Shown here: one piece after another, positions 1 through 5,770 of the stretch
Layout: every line of letters starts with the position of its first letter
Position numbering within the stretch: position 1 is the stretch's first letter
Source of the DNA: an uncultured Oscillospiraceae bacterium
GTDB taxonomy: Bacteria > Bacillota > Clostridia > Oscillospirales > Acutalibacteraceae
Assembly (NCBI GenBank): GCA_900546895.1
Contig: UREO01000130.1
Coordinates: forward strand, 1 to 8,174
Direction of reading: 5' to 3'
DNA length: 8,174 bases
Translations under genes and position numbers: made by a program
The notes under the pieces: generated by a model
Databases searched by the model: none
Told to the model about the DNA's origin: nothing
What the model saw: only the letters and a program-made list of their open reading frames with translations

Positions 1-10
1 ACCGTCTAAT

Positions 11-43
11 TCGTCGGCAGCGTCAGATGTGTATAAGAGACAG
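11..43 (+). other. Nextera sequencing adapter left in the assembly
   Basis: These 33 bases match the Illumina Nextera read-1 transposase adapter exactly. The last 19 (25-43) are the Tn5 mosaic end AGATGTGTATAAGAGACAG. This is library-preparation sequence, not genomic DNA. Bases 1-10 precede the adapter and are also suspect. Reading frames crossing this stretch are artificial: on the minus strand it encodes the tail LSLIHI plus a stop, and on the plus strand it supplies the start MYKRQ. Confidence 0.98.
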
Positions 44-1252
44 GTCGATATACTGTCTGGCACAGCGCGGGGAACGCCCGCCGCGCGCGGTGGCCCAGCG
101 CTCCGCTCCCTTTTCCAGTTCACTCATGTATGCTTCCAACTGCCGCTGTCTTGCCAGCAGCCGGATAATTTCCAGATAGCGCTCCCTGTCCGGCAGGGTA
201 AAGCTGATGGACAGGCCGAAACGGTCCGCCAGAGAAAGGCTTTCCTGCATGGTGTCGCCGCGGTGGACGTCGTCGCCCTCCCGGTCGGAAAAGGTCTCCC
301 GAACCAGATGGCGGCGGTTGGAGGTAGCGTAGATGAGCGTGTTTTCCGGCCTCGCCGCCAGACCGCCCTCCAGCACCGCTTTCAACGCGGCATAAGTATC
401 GTTCTGCTTGGAAAAAGAGAGATCGTCGATAAAAATAATGAATTTCATCGGGATCGCGGCGATCTGATCGACCAGAAGCGGAAAGTCCATCAGGGATTCT
501 TTCGGCATTTCAATCATCCGCAGGCCCCTTTTGTAATATGCATTTAACAGTGCCTTGACCGTGGAGGATTTCCCCGTTCCGCGGTCGCCGTACAGCAGGC
601 AGTTGTTGGCGGGGAACCCCTGTAAAAAGGAAAGGGTGTTGTCCGTCGCCAACCCGCGCTGCAGCTCATACCCCTTCAGGTCGGCAAGCGACGTTTTGTC
701 GGGATACGCGACCGGCTGGATTTTTTTATCCCGCCAGATAAACGCGCGGTAGCGGGCATACATCCCGCAGCCGTTTTCACGGTAATATTCCGTCATTTTC
801 CGGATGCTGTCCTGCAGGTTACCCTGAAGGGCACTCACCGGTTCGCCGGTTTTCCACCCGGGCAGACGCAGCGCGGAAAGCTCCTGTGCAAACCCGCAGC
901 CGTCCAGAAGCTGCTCCGGTGTGATCGAAGAAATATCCAGAATAATCTGCAGGTCGCGTTCCACCGCGTCCATCAGCGGCTGCGGAAAGGCGGTTGTTCC
1001 GGCCGCGGCGGCAAGGGAATACGCGTTTTCGTCATACAGCGCCGTGCCGGTCATGCACCCGGCAAAGTTTTCGCTGTATCCGCGCTCGCAAAGCGCGGCG
1101 AAAAAATCACCCCAGGCGTTCAGAAATTCCTCCTCGGACCGGTCTGCCGACCAGAGAAGCCGATAAAATGCTTTGGGGACCGTGCGGTTTAGAATGCCCT
1201 TATAAATTGAAAGGGACGCCATTTTCGCTGCGGCCAGCTTCCTCTCATTCAT
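44..1252 (-). CDS. DUF815-family AAA+ ATPase, C-terminus cut off by contig edge
   Basis: The 403 genuine residues look like the DUF815 family of AAA+ ATPases, a widespread family of unestablished role. An N-terminal region of about 200 residues without a recognised motif leads into the ATPase core: Walker A GDRGTGKSS at 222-230, Walker B FIIFIDD at 271-277, a sensor-1-like TSN at 310-312, an arginine in LADRFG at about 344, and a sensor-2-like GGRSPR at 391-396. No signal peptide or membrane segment is visible, so it should be cytoplasmic. The start is supported by AAGGGAG seven bases upstream of ATG. The frame continues through the adapter to a false stop at 23; residues 404-409 (LSLIHI) are adapter-encoded. 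Other family members end soon after the GGRSPR-like motif, so probably only a few residues are missing. Transcription probably starts from the TTGACA promoter just upstream, divergent from the lipoprotein gene. Confidence 0.85.
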
Positions 1253-1292
1253 GCAAAACTCCCTTTCAATCTTTATAAACTTAATATCTGTT

Positions 1293-1322
1293 ATTTTACC
1301 CTTGTTGCGGGTATTATGTCAA
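1293..1322 (-). promoter_or_regulatory. Sigma-A type promoter for the DUF815 ATPase gene
   Basis: On the minus strand TTGACA (1322-1317) is followed after 18 bases by TAAAAT (1298-1293), close to the housekeeping consensus. The predicted leader to the ATG at 1252 is about 35 nt. The -35 box lies only 20 bp from that of the divergent lipoprotein promoter, so the two could be co-regulated. Confidence 0.6.
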
Positions 1323-1341
1323 GTTATGGGATGCAATTGGG

Positions 1342-1370
1342 TTGCGATTCCAGTAAAAATTTGATATGAT
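1342..1370 (+). promoter_or_regulatory. Sigma-A type promoter for the lipoprotein gene
   Basis: TTGCGA (1342-1347) and TATGAT (1365-1370) are separated by exactly 17 bases. It points toward the lipoprotein gene and would give a leader of about 130 nt. The -10 box lies inside a palindrome (1364-1381), as expected of a repressible promoter. Confidence 0.55.
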
Positions 1371-1381
1371 ATCTATCATAT
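1364..1381. promoter_or_regulatory. Palindromic operator candidate over the -10 box
   Basis: ATATGATA-TC-TATCATAT is a perfect 8+8 bp inverted repeat with a 2-bp centre. It covers the -10 box and the expected transcription start of the lipoprotein promoter. This is the usual geometry of a dimeric repressor site. The repressor is not identifiable, and AT-rich palindromes can arise by chance. Confidence 0.4.
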
Positions 1382-1413
1382 AGTGATTCCATTTCAGTTT
1401 GCGAAACAAAACA

Positions 1414-1446
1414 TGTTCCTTCCCCGCCTTCTGCGGGGGAGGAACA
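1414..1446 (+). promoter_or_regulatory. Stable GC-rich hairpin in the lipoprotein leader
   Basis: Arms 1414-1427 and 1433-1446 pair over 14 bp (one G-U) around a 5-nt loop, in the transcribed leader about 60 nt before the start codon. There is no U-tract after it (ACAATCTTG follows), so it is not a standard terminator. It could stabilise the mRNA, bind a protein, or be a degenerate attenuator. Confidence 0.5.
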
Positions 1447-1506
1447 CAATCTTGTTGCAGAATCAACTGAAAATGCTGTAGGGAAAGAGAAACAAAGAGG
1501 TAAATG

Positions 1507-2328
1507 ATGAAGATTTCAAAACTTGCAAGCTTCCTTCTGGCAGCGGCGCTTTTGCTGGGGCTGTCCGCCTGCGGCACAAAAGCGGACGCCGACGTGCTGA
1601 TGCGCGAAGCGAAAACCAACGCCAACGCCATTCAGAACTGTACCGCCGCCATTGACAATACACTGGAATTCACCGCGAACAACAAACCGTACTCCTATAA
1701 AACCGGCAGCACCAGCGTTTACTGGGCGAAACCGTTCGCACTGAAATCGACCCAGACCTCGCTTCTGGGGGGCGTAACGGGCAGCAGCGTGTCCTACACC
1801 GTCACCGACAGCGACGGCGTATGGTTCTATTCAAACGCGGGCAGCGGCTGGCAGAAGACCTCCGCACAGGGCGTTTCCTCCACCCCCCTGGAACAAATCG
1901 ATATTCTGCGGCTTCTCAGCAGTGTTTCCGGGCAGAAATATGTACGGGAAACGGTATTGGATTCGCAGAAAGTACATAAAATAGAACTGACCTTCCAGAA
2001 TGAAGTACTGAGAAGTACGATTGAAAATATCGTCACCGCCACGGGCATGTCCCAGGGCTCCCAGACGGTGGTGCAGACCCTGCTGGACAGCGCGCCGCCC
2101 ATTTACGGTTACTGCTACGTCGACGAAGCATCCGGCCAGATTGTGAGAGTGGAGCTTGATGCAACCGAAGCGGTCAATCAGATTTTTCAGAATATAGACG
2201 GAAGCGGTACCACGGTGACCATCTCCAAATGTGAGATCAGCGGAAACATCGAAGGAATCGGCAAGGCGCCCGCTGTGGAGCTGCCCGCCGATGCCTCAGC
2301 CGCCCAAACGGTGCAAGCCGCCGGTTAG
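1507..2328 (+). CDS. Secreted lipoprotein of unknown function
   Basis: A 273-residue exported lipoprotein. It has a type II signal peptide: positive MKISK start, a hydrophobic stretch FLLAAALLLGL, and the lipobox LSAC with the lipidated cysteine at residue 22. The mature protein would be anchored to the outer face of the membrane. It is rich in Ser, Thr, Val and short beta-like segments; one tract reads GVWFYSNAGSGWQK. The general pattern resembles LolA/LppX-like or DUF6612-type lipoproteins of Bacillota that may bind hydrophobic ligands, but that is an impression only. Two ATGs lie in tandem; the second (1507) is chosen because AAAGAGG sits 6 nt before it but only 3 nt before the first (1504). 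It appears monocistronic, with its own promoter, operator candidate and leader hairpin upstream and a hairpin just after the stop. Coding status is near certain, function unknown. Confidence 0.85.
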   Translation: MKISKLASFLLAAALLLGLSACGTKADADVLMREAKTNANAIQNCTAAIDNTLEFTANNKPYSYKTGSTSVYWAKPFALKSTQTSLLGGVTGSSVSYTVTDSDGVWFYSNAGSGWQKTSAQGVSSTPLEQIDILRLLSSVSGQKYVRETVLDSQKVHKIELTFQNEVLRSTIENIVTATGMSQGSQTVVQTLLDSAPPIYGYCYVDEASGQIVRVELDATEAVNQIFQNIDGSGTTVTISKCEISGNIEGIGKAPAVELPADASAAQTVQAAG

Positions 2329-2345
2329 AGCAATCGCCGGTTTCA

Positions 2346-2390
2346 CTCCCTTTGACGGGCCCTGCGTCTTGCACGGGCCCGTGAAGGGAG
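2346..2390. terminator. Large hairpin between convergent genes
   Basis: CTCCCTT...AAGGGAG and ACGGGCCC...GGGCCCGT form a two-part stem of 7 and 8 bp separated by a small bulge. It lies between the end of the lipoprotein gene (2328) and the end of the gerQ-like gene (2407, opposite strand). No run of T follows on either strand, so termination efficiency is uncertain. Its position suggests a shared bidirectional terminator or 3'-end stabiliser. Confidence 0.5.
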
Positions 2391-2406
2391 ACAAAGCACT
2401 TCCGAA

Positions 2407-3033
2407 CTAATAGTAGAACCTGATAAACTTGATGTTGTAGAAGTCGCACGCAAGAATATCGTCGGTCCGGGTCTCCCGGATCAGAATATAGTTGATACCG
2501 ACACCCAGCAAGGTACCGGTCCGGTCCGTCAGCGTATTGGTCCCCACCAAAAAAGTAACGAGCACCGGCCGGCCGATCTGCGTTCTTAAAAAGCCGTTCA
2601 GATATTGCAGACTGTCCGGCGTAACCACGCTCGGCGGCATTCCGGTCTGAACCTGTGTCGCCGACGTTGTCGGTGCCTGACCGCCCGTCGTCTGAGGGAC
2701 CCCGTTTCCGGACTGCCGCATAATCCCTATGCTCGACTGCGGCGACGGAATCTGCGGCATAGCGGCGCCGCCTTGCTGTCCGGTTCCTGCACCGGTCATG
2801 GATTGCAGCATCCCCGTCTGCGACTGCTGCATTCCCGTCTGTGGAAGGGAGGCCGCGGGAAATTGCCGGGCAGTCTGCATGGGCTGCGTTTCCTGTATAG
2901 GATTCATATAATTGTAGCTCGCAACGCTTTCCATAACAGACGGTGCATTTTTCATAGTTTCCGCTGTAGGATAAAGCGCGGCCTGACATGGGGGCATTTT
3001 GTAATCGCCGACCGCATTATTATTGTCCATCAT
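2407..3033 (-). CDS. gerQ: GerQ-like spore coat protein
   Basis: A 208-residue protein in two parts. Residues 1-140 are low-complexity, rich in Gln, Pro, Thr, Ser, Gly and Met, with recurring QTGM units (65-68, 72-75, 129-132); this part is probably disordered. Residues 141-208 form a compact domain (SLQYLNGFLRTQIGRPVLVTF, then beta-like segments ending in IKFIRFYY) that resembles the C-terminal domain of GerQ. In Bacillus, GerQ is a coat protein cross-linked by transglutaminase and needed to place the cortex hydrolase CwlJ. The gene directly upstream, 18 nt away on the same strand, is a CwlJ-type hydrolase, which strongly supports the call. The start has a perfect AAGGAGG 7 nt upstream; a second ATG follows at once. 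Expression in the mother cell during sporulation is expected from the family. The Gln-rich N-terminus suits cross-linking, but that is inference. Confidence 0.7.
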   Translation of the reverse strand: MMDNNNAVGDYKMPPCQAALYPTAETMKNAPSVMESVASYNYMNPIQETQPMQTARQFPAASLPQTGMQQSQTGMLQSMTGAGTGQQGGAAMPQIPSPQSSIGIMRQSGNGVPQTTGGQAPTTSATQVQTGMPPSVVTPDSLQYLNGFLRTQIGRPVLVTFLVGTNTLTDRTGTLLGVGINYILIRETRTDDILACDFYNIKFIRFYY

Positions 3034-3051
3034 TTTGATTCCTCCTTAGAA

Positions 3052-3498
3052 TCATGTAGTTGCATATACTGAGGTAGGAGAATAGTAGCAGTGCTGATTA
3101 ATTCTGTTGAAAATCACACCGGCCCCTCCCGGCGGGAAGTAGGGCGGGCATTGGGGATTAAATGGGTTGAAGTAAAAAAGGGAATCCCCGACCCCGGAGA
3201 AAATGTTCCCTGCGATCGCCCAGTCCGCAATGGCATAGTGGACATCCTCAGGGTCCATATTCCATACGTTCTGAGCATTGTAAGCGCCGGAGACCATCTC
3301 TTTCATGCAGGTAAACTGACCCTGCTGTTCAATAATGGCGCGGATATCGCCGCCGTTGCTCACCCGGGCGAATTCTCCGTTGGGGACCTGTGCACGGTTG
3401 ACAATCACGGAAGCGACTGCGCGCATCCCGTTGTCTCCTTCTCCGCCCGCCTCGCATTTTATGAGTTTCGCTAGAAGTTCTCTTGTTGTTAATGGCAT
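3052..3498 (-). CDS. cwlJ: Spore cortex-lytic hydrolase, CwlJ/SleB family
   Basis: A 148-residue protein spanning the Hydrolase_2 (SleB/CwlJ) domain with no signal peptide, as for CwlJ, unlike the exported, peptidoglycan-binding SleB. Diagnostic features: KCEAGGEGDNGM with the presumed catalytic Glu16, SVIVNRAQVPNGEF, a QGQFTCM segment, the LFYFNP motif and the closing NQHCYY. The family hydrolyses the muramic-lactam cortex during germination. An ATG 63 nt further upstream is open in frame, but the internal start at 3498 is preferred: AGGTG lies 5 nt before it and the protein then begins like CwlJ. The gerQ-like gene follows after 18 nt, the same pairing as in Bacillus species where GerQ positions CwlJ. 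A CATATTAT (3539-3532) resembles the -10 of sporulation sigma factors E/K, but no clear -35 was found. Confidence 0.85.
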   Translation of the reverse strand: MPLTTRELLAKLIKCEAGGEGDNGMRAVASVIVNRAQVPNGEFARVSNGGDIRAIIEQQGQFTCMKEMVSGAYNAQNVWNMDPEDVHYAIADWAIAGNIFSGVGDSLFYFNPFNPQCPPYFPPGGAGVIFNRINQHCYYSPTSVYATT

Positions 3499-3552
3499 AT
3501 TATCACCTGATTTTATAAGTTGTCTAATGGCATAATATGTTCTGTACTGCTC

Positions 3553-3589
3553 TTCCGGCACAACATCCTACGCTGTGCCGGAATTTTTT
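3553..3589 (+). terminator. Rho-independent terminator on the plus strand
   Basis: A perfect 10-bp stem TTCCGGCACA/TGTGCCGGAA (3553-3562, 3574-3583) is followed at once by six T, the standard intrinsic terminator form in the plus direction. No plus-strand gene lies immediately upstream; the cwlJ/gerQ pair runs the other way. In the minus direction it has no U-tract and would be an inert hairpin just upstream of cwlJ. It may stop antisense transcription or insulate the tRNA promoter that follows. Confidence 0.7.
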
Positions 3590-3615
3590 ACAGTCTTATG
3601 AAACTTGAAAAACAC

Positions 3616-3644
3616 TTGACTTTTACGTCCCGAATCTATAAAAT
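3616..3644 (+). promoter_or_regulatory. Strong promoter ahead of the tRNA-Ser fragment
   Basis: TTGACT (3616-3621) is followed by TATAAAAT (3637-3644): TAAAAT gives a 17-bp spacer, TATAAA a 15-bp spacer. It lies about 50 bp before the tRNA-Ser 5' fragment, a spacing suited to a stable-RNA promoter. It is closer to consensus than anything seen directly before the intact tRNA, which suggests it was the original tRNA promoter. Confidence 0.55.
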
Positions 3645-3696
3645 GTATAAGTGGCTCTACCATAGCCGCCGGAGTTCTTATCATCAACATGAAGAT

Positions 3697-3738
3697 GGAG
3701 ATGTATCGAAGTGGTCATAACGAGCCGCACTCGAAATC
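3697..3738 (+). pseudogene. 5' fragment of tRNA-Ser (probable attachment-site remnant)
   Basis: These 42 bases match the first 42 of the intact tRNA-Ser at 3889 with three mismatches. They cover the acceptor 5' strand, D arm and anticodon loop (ACTCGAAATC). Similarity then stops abruptly: the 3' anticodon strand no longer pairs (CCGCA against TCCAC), and no T arm or 3' acceptor strand matching GGAGATG is found downstream. It cannot fold as a tRNA. It sits behind a strong promoter and just before integrase-type repeats, so it probably marks a recombination junction. Confidence 0.75.
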
Positions 3739-3888
3739 CACTCGGTCAGTTGCCTTGATAATGCCGGAAACCCTTGAGGTTATGCGGGTTTGTGGGATTT
3801 TGAAAATTTAGCTTTTTACCTATTTCTACGGTTTTTCTACACTTTGCCTTGACTTCTATGAAAGGCCTTGTGTGTTAAAATAAAATAT

Positions 3889-3977
3889 GGAGACGTATCG
3901 AAGTGGTCATAACGAGCCTGACTCGAAATCAGGTTGTCCTCACGGGCACGTGAGTTCGAATCTCACCGTCTCCGCCA
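3889..3977 (+). tRNA. tRNA-Ser (anticodon CGA)
   Basis: A complete class II tRNA. Acceptor GGAGACG pairs with CGTCTCC, discriminator G, encoded CCA (3975-3977). The anticodon stem CCTGA/TCAGG encloses CTCGAAA, giving anticodon CGA (3924-3926) that reads the serine codon UCG. There is a long variable arm TGTCC-TCAC-GGGCA, diagnostic of tRNA-Ser, and a T arm GTGAG-TTCGAAT-CTCAC. An upstream TTGACT (3849) and TTAAAATAAAAT (3875-3886) form only a poorly spaced promoter. The tRNA stands directly in front of the 3' end of an integrase gene, the classic context of a tRNA attachment site. Confidence 0.97.
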
Positions 3978-3978
3978 T

Positions 3979-4022
3979 GAGCCTGTTTGCGGTCAATGTC
4001 CGCAGCAGGCTCTTTCTTTTTT
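3979..4022 (+). terminator. Terminator of tRNA-Ser
   Basis: GAGCCTG (3979-3985) pairs with CAGGCTC (4006-4012), with an inner TGCGG/CCGCA stem. A T-rich tract TTTCTTTTTT follows. It begins 2 nt after the tRNA CCA end, so it is the tRNA transcript terminator. Confidence 0.85.
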
Positions 4023-4033
4023 CCGAATTTCTA

Positions 4034-4062
4034 CGCTCTCATTTGAGGGCGTTTTTTCTTTT
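4034..4062 (+). terminator. Second terminator downstream of tRNA-Ser
   Basis: CGCTCTC (4034-4040), loop ATTT, GAGGGCG (4045-4051), then six T, C and four T. It is a back-up to the preceding terminator and would keep tRNA transcription from entering the integrase gene antisense. Its 5' arm overlaps one of the TTTCTAC repeats. Confidence 0.7.
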
Positions 4063-4137
4063 CTGTAGAAAAGTGGTGCGCCTGAATGCTTTGTATACAA
4101 GGCTTTAAAGTGTTTTTATGAAGCAATCTGTAGAAAC

Positions 4138-5385
4138 TTATTCACTCGGTTCAAGTCCGCTCGGTTCGACCACTCGGTTTCTTTCAAACATTCCATCCAT
4201 GACAAGCCCGGATTCAATCTGTGCATGAAAGTCCAAATGCGAGTAAATATCCGCTGTGGTCGAAAAGGTGCTATGCCCAAGCCATATCTGGATTTGCTTC
4301 ATGGATATGCCGCTTGCCAGCAATAGGCTGGCGCAGCTGTGTCTGAGATCGTGGAACCGAATCTTTTTGAGTCCGAATTTTTCAAACAGCCAACTGAAAT
4401 GCTCTGTGACATAATTAGGGCGCATGAGCTTTCCGGTTTGGTCGAGGCAAATGTAATCGAGGTAATCCCGGCAGTAAGAACGTTTGAATAGCCTGCGGTA
4501 CATTTCCTGTTTCTCTTTTTCTGCGAGCAGCAGTTTCTCAACTGAGGGCAGCAAAGGGAGTGTGCGAAAGCTGGATTTGGTTTTTAGTACATCTTCACCA
4601 ACAGGTACAAATTTGCCGTCCACCTCGTCCTCAATTACCTTGTGCCTGATGGAAATCGTTTTTTGCTCAAGATTAATCGCATCCCACTTTAGTCCAAGGA
4701 CTTCACTTCTCCGCAGCCCGTAGTAAGCGGCCAGCTTTACGCAGATTTCCAAGGGATCGTCCGATACTGCATCAAACAATGTCATCATTTCTTCTGCGGA
4801 ATAAAACTGCGCCTGATCTACATTCTTCTTTGGCCTGTCCACCTTGTCGGCAGGATTGGTATTGAGAATATCTTTTTTCACAGCATTTTGCAGCGCCTTT
4901 CGAAGTACCGCATGGTAATGGATGACAGTGTTAGGAGTATGCCCCTCATCAAAAATTGTTTGATAGAAATCCTGTAGATGTTGAGGAGTCACCTCCCCTA
5001 CGGAAACATCAAGTTTTGTAAAATACCGATTGACCCGACCATCCAGCATGGTGCGGTATCCCTTAAACGTAGTTTTGGATATGGTAGGCTTGGATTGCAG
5101 CAGCCACTTTTGAAGGTAATCCATGAATGGTACGTCTGCTTGTGGATTTTTTTTGCCCTCAATTAGCTCTCGAATCTTTTCCTCTGCCTGTTTCCGCTTT
5201 TGTTCTTCCTGTTGCTGCTCATATTCCAAGCGGATTTGATCAAAAGCCTTTTGTGCCTTTCTTTCACTGGTTCCCTCAACCGGAAAACCAGTGGAGATCC
5301 ATTTAACCTTTCTTTTTCCATCTACCTTTACATATAAAAGTGCATAGTAAGTATTGTTTTTTTGCTGTAGGCAGCCTGTTATCAT
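4138..5385 (-). CDS. int: Tyrosine integrase
   Basis: A 415-residue phage/ICE-type integrase, close to the usual 380-420. Residues 1-50 form the AP2-like arm-binding domain (NTYYALLYVKVDGKRKVKWIS). A charged Gln/Glu/Lys-rich coiled stretch follows (42-80), then the core-binding SAM-like domain (about 85-180), then the catalytic domain (about 195-390). Catalytic residues visible: Arg225 in GLRRSE, Lys270 in the LKTKSS hairpin, His345 and Arg348 in HDLRH, His371 in LGHS and the nucleophile Tyr381 in ADIYSHL. All are present, so the enzyme should be active. It would perform integration and, with an excisionase, excision. The start is supported by AGGAGG 6 nt upstream. It reads toward tRNA-Ser, its likely target. 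A terminator separates it from the upstream xis-like gene, so it probably has its own promoter in 5386-5523; only a weak TATACT-like -10 was noticed there. Confidence 0.95.
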   Translation of the reverse strand: MITGCLQQKNNTYYALLYVKVDGKRKVKWISTGFPVEGTSERKAQKAFDQIRLEYEQQQEEQKRKQAEEKIRELIEGKKNPQADVPFMDYLQKWLLQSKPTISKTTFKGYRTMLDGRVNRYFTKLDVSVGEVTPQHLQDFYQTIFDEGHTPNTVIHYHAVLRKALQNAVKKDILNTNPADKVDRPKKNVDQAQFYSAEEMMTLFDAVSDDPLEICVKLAAYYGLRRSEVLGLKWDAINLEQKTISIRHKVIEDEVDGKFVPVGEDVLKTKSSFRTLPLLPSVEKLLLAEKEKQEMYRRLFKRSYCRDYLDYICLDQTGKLMRPNYVTEHFSWLFEKFGLKKIRFHDLRHSCASLLLASGISMKQIQIWLGHSTFSTTADIYSHLDFHAQIESGLVMDGMFERNRVVEPSGLEPSE

Positions 5386-5495
5386 TGTTATCCTCCTTTG
5401 AAGTAACAGCTGTATTTGCCTACCATTGACAACACCACATTACCACAGAAAGTATAAGATAGCTACTGTTTTGCGTGGAAAATATCCTCCGGATT

Positions 5496-5504
5496 TTTCT
5501 ACGG
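5496..5504 (+). repeat. Outlying copy of the integrase-site repeat
   Basis: TTTCTACGG repeats the sequence at 3823-3831 exactly. It lies in the 148-bp gap between the excisionase-like gene and int, a place where integrase or excisionase binding could regulate int. It may also be chance; nine bases are a short match. Confidence 0.35.
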
Positions 5505-5523
5505 TTCATGTTCAATAGTAAGC

Positions 5524-5552
5524 AAAAACCACATCAAGAAATCTTGATGTGG
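5524..5552 (-). terminator. Terminator overlapping the xis stop codon
   Basis: On the minus strand CCACATCAAG and CTTGATGTGG form a perfect 10-bp stem with a 4-nt loop, followed by five T (5528-5524). The stop codon of the xis-like gene lies at the start of the second arm. It should end most transcripts coming from the toxin/recombinase/xis cluster before int. Confidence 0.85.
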
Positions 5553-5752
5553 CACATTTCTTCTCCCAGCAAATATTCAATCACACAAGCCTTGGGTATC
5601 TTATAGGTTCGTCCGACTCGCACGCTTCGTATTTCATTCTCTGCCAGCAGTTTATATGCCAGCTTCCGGCTAATGCCTCCGAGCATTTCCCGTAATTGAT
5701 TTACCTCGACTACATCGGGGTATTTTGCAAACATTGTTATTTTCTCACTCAT
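5534..5752 (-). CDS. xis: Excisionase-like helix-turn-helix protein
   Basis: A 72-residue protein of the excisionase-family DNA-binding domain (MerR-like winged HTH). Residues about 13-62 carry the typical pattern: VVEVNQLREMLGGISRKLAYKLL, then the wing IRSVRVGRTYKIPKACVIEYL. Such proteins bend attachment-site DNA and steer the integrase toward excision; some also regulate transcription. Position directly upstream of int on the same strand supports an Xis role. AGGAGG lies 6 nt before ATG. It follows the dead-recombinase gene after 18 nt, so the two are co-transcribed. Its last codons and stop form part of a terminator hairpin, an unusually tight arrangement. Exact role (Xis versus regulator) is inferred from context. 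Confidence 0.85.
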   Translation of the reverse strand: MSEKITMFAKYPDVVEVNQLREMLGGISRKLAYKLLAENEIRSVRVGRTYKIPKACVIEYLLGEEMCHIKIS

Positions 5753-5770
5753 AACAAACCTCCTGTCACT

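Larger units (their letters stand above)
3823..4136. repeat. Cluster of TTTCTAC heptamers, candidate integrase arm sites
   Basis: TTTCTAC occurs at 3823-3829, 3834-3840 and 4028-4034, and its complement GTAGAAA at 4065-4071 and 4130-4136. Five copies flank the intact tRNA-Ser and abut the integrase 3' end; a sixth lies upstream of int. Extended matches include TTTCTACGG at 3823 and 5496, and TTTTCTACA at 3833 and (inverted) 4064. Tyrosine integrases with an AP2-like N-terminal domain bind such short repeats beside the crossover site. Binding is inferred. Confidence 0.5.

Noticed and set aside
29..547. Plus-strand 172-residue frame beginning MYKRQ
   Set aside because: Its start is encoded by the Nextera adapter and the rest is antisense to the ATPase gene.
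2237..2989. Minus-strand 250-residue frame overlapping the gerQ-like gene
   Set aside because: Arg/Asp/Tyr-rich shadow in another frame of the gerQ-like gene that also runs antisense into the lipoprotein gene; no family resemblance.
2605..3072. Plus-strand 155-residue frame opposite gerQ
   Set aside because: Arg- and Cys-rich antisense shadow without ribosome site or recognisable domain.
3091..3474. Plus-strand 127-residue frame opposite cwlJ
   Set aside because: Antisense shadow; the minus-strand frame has clear Hydrolase_2 motifs.
4091..4100. Palindrome TTGTATACAA downstream of int
   Set aside because: Perfect but only 10 bp; no promoter is associated with it, so an operator role cannot be supported.
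3887..4108. Plus-strand 73-residue frame
   Set aside because: Starts at the tRNA-Ser 5' end and runs through the tRNA and two terminators.
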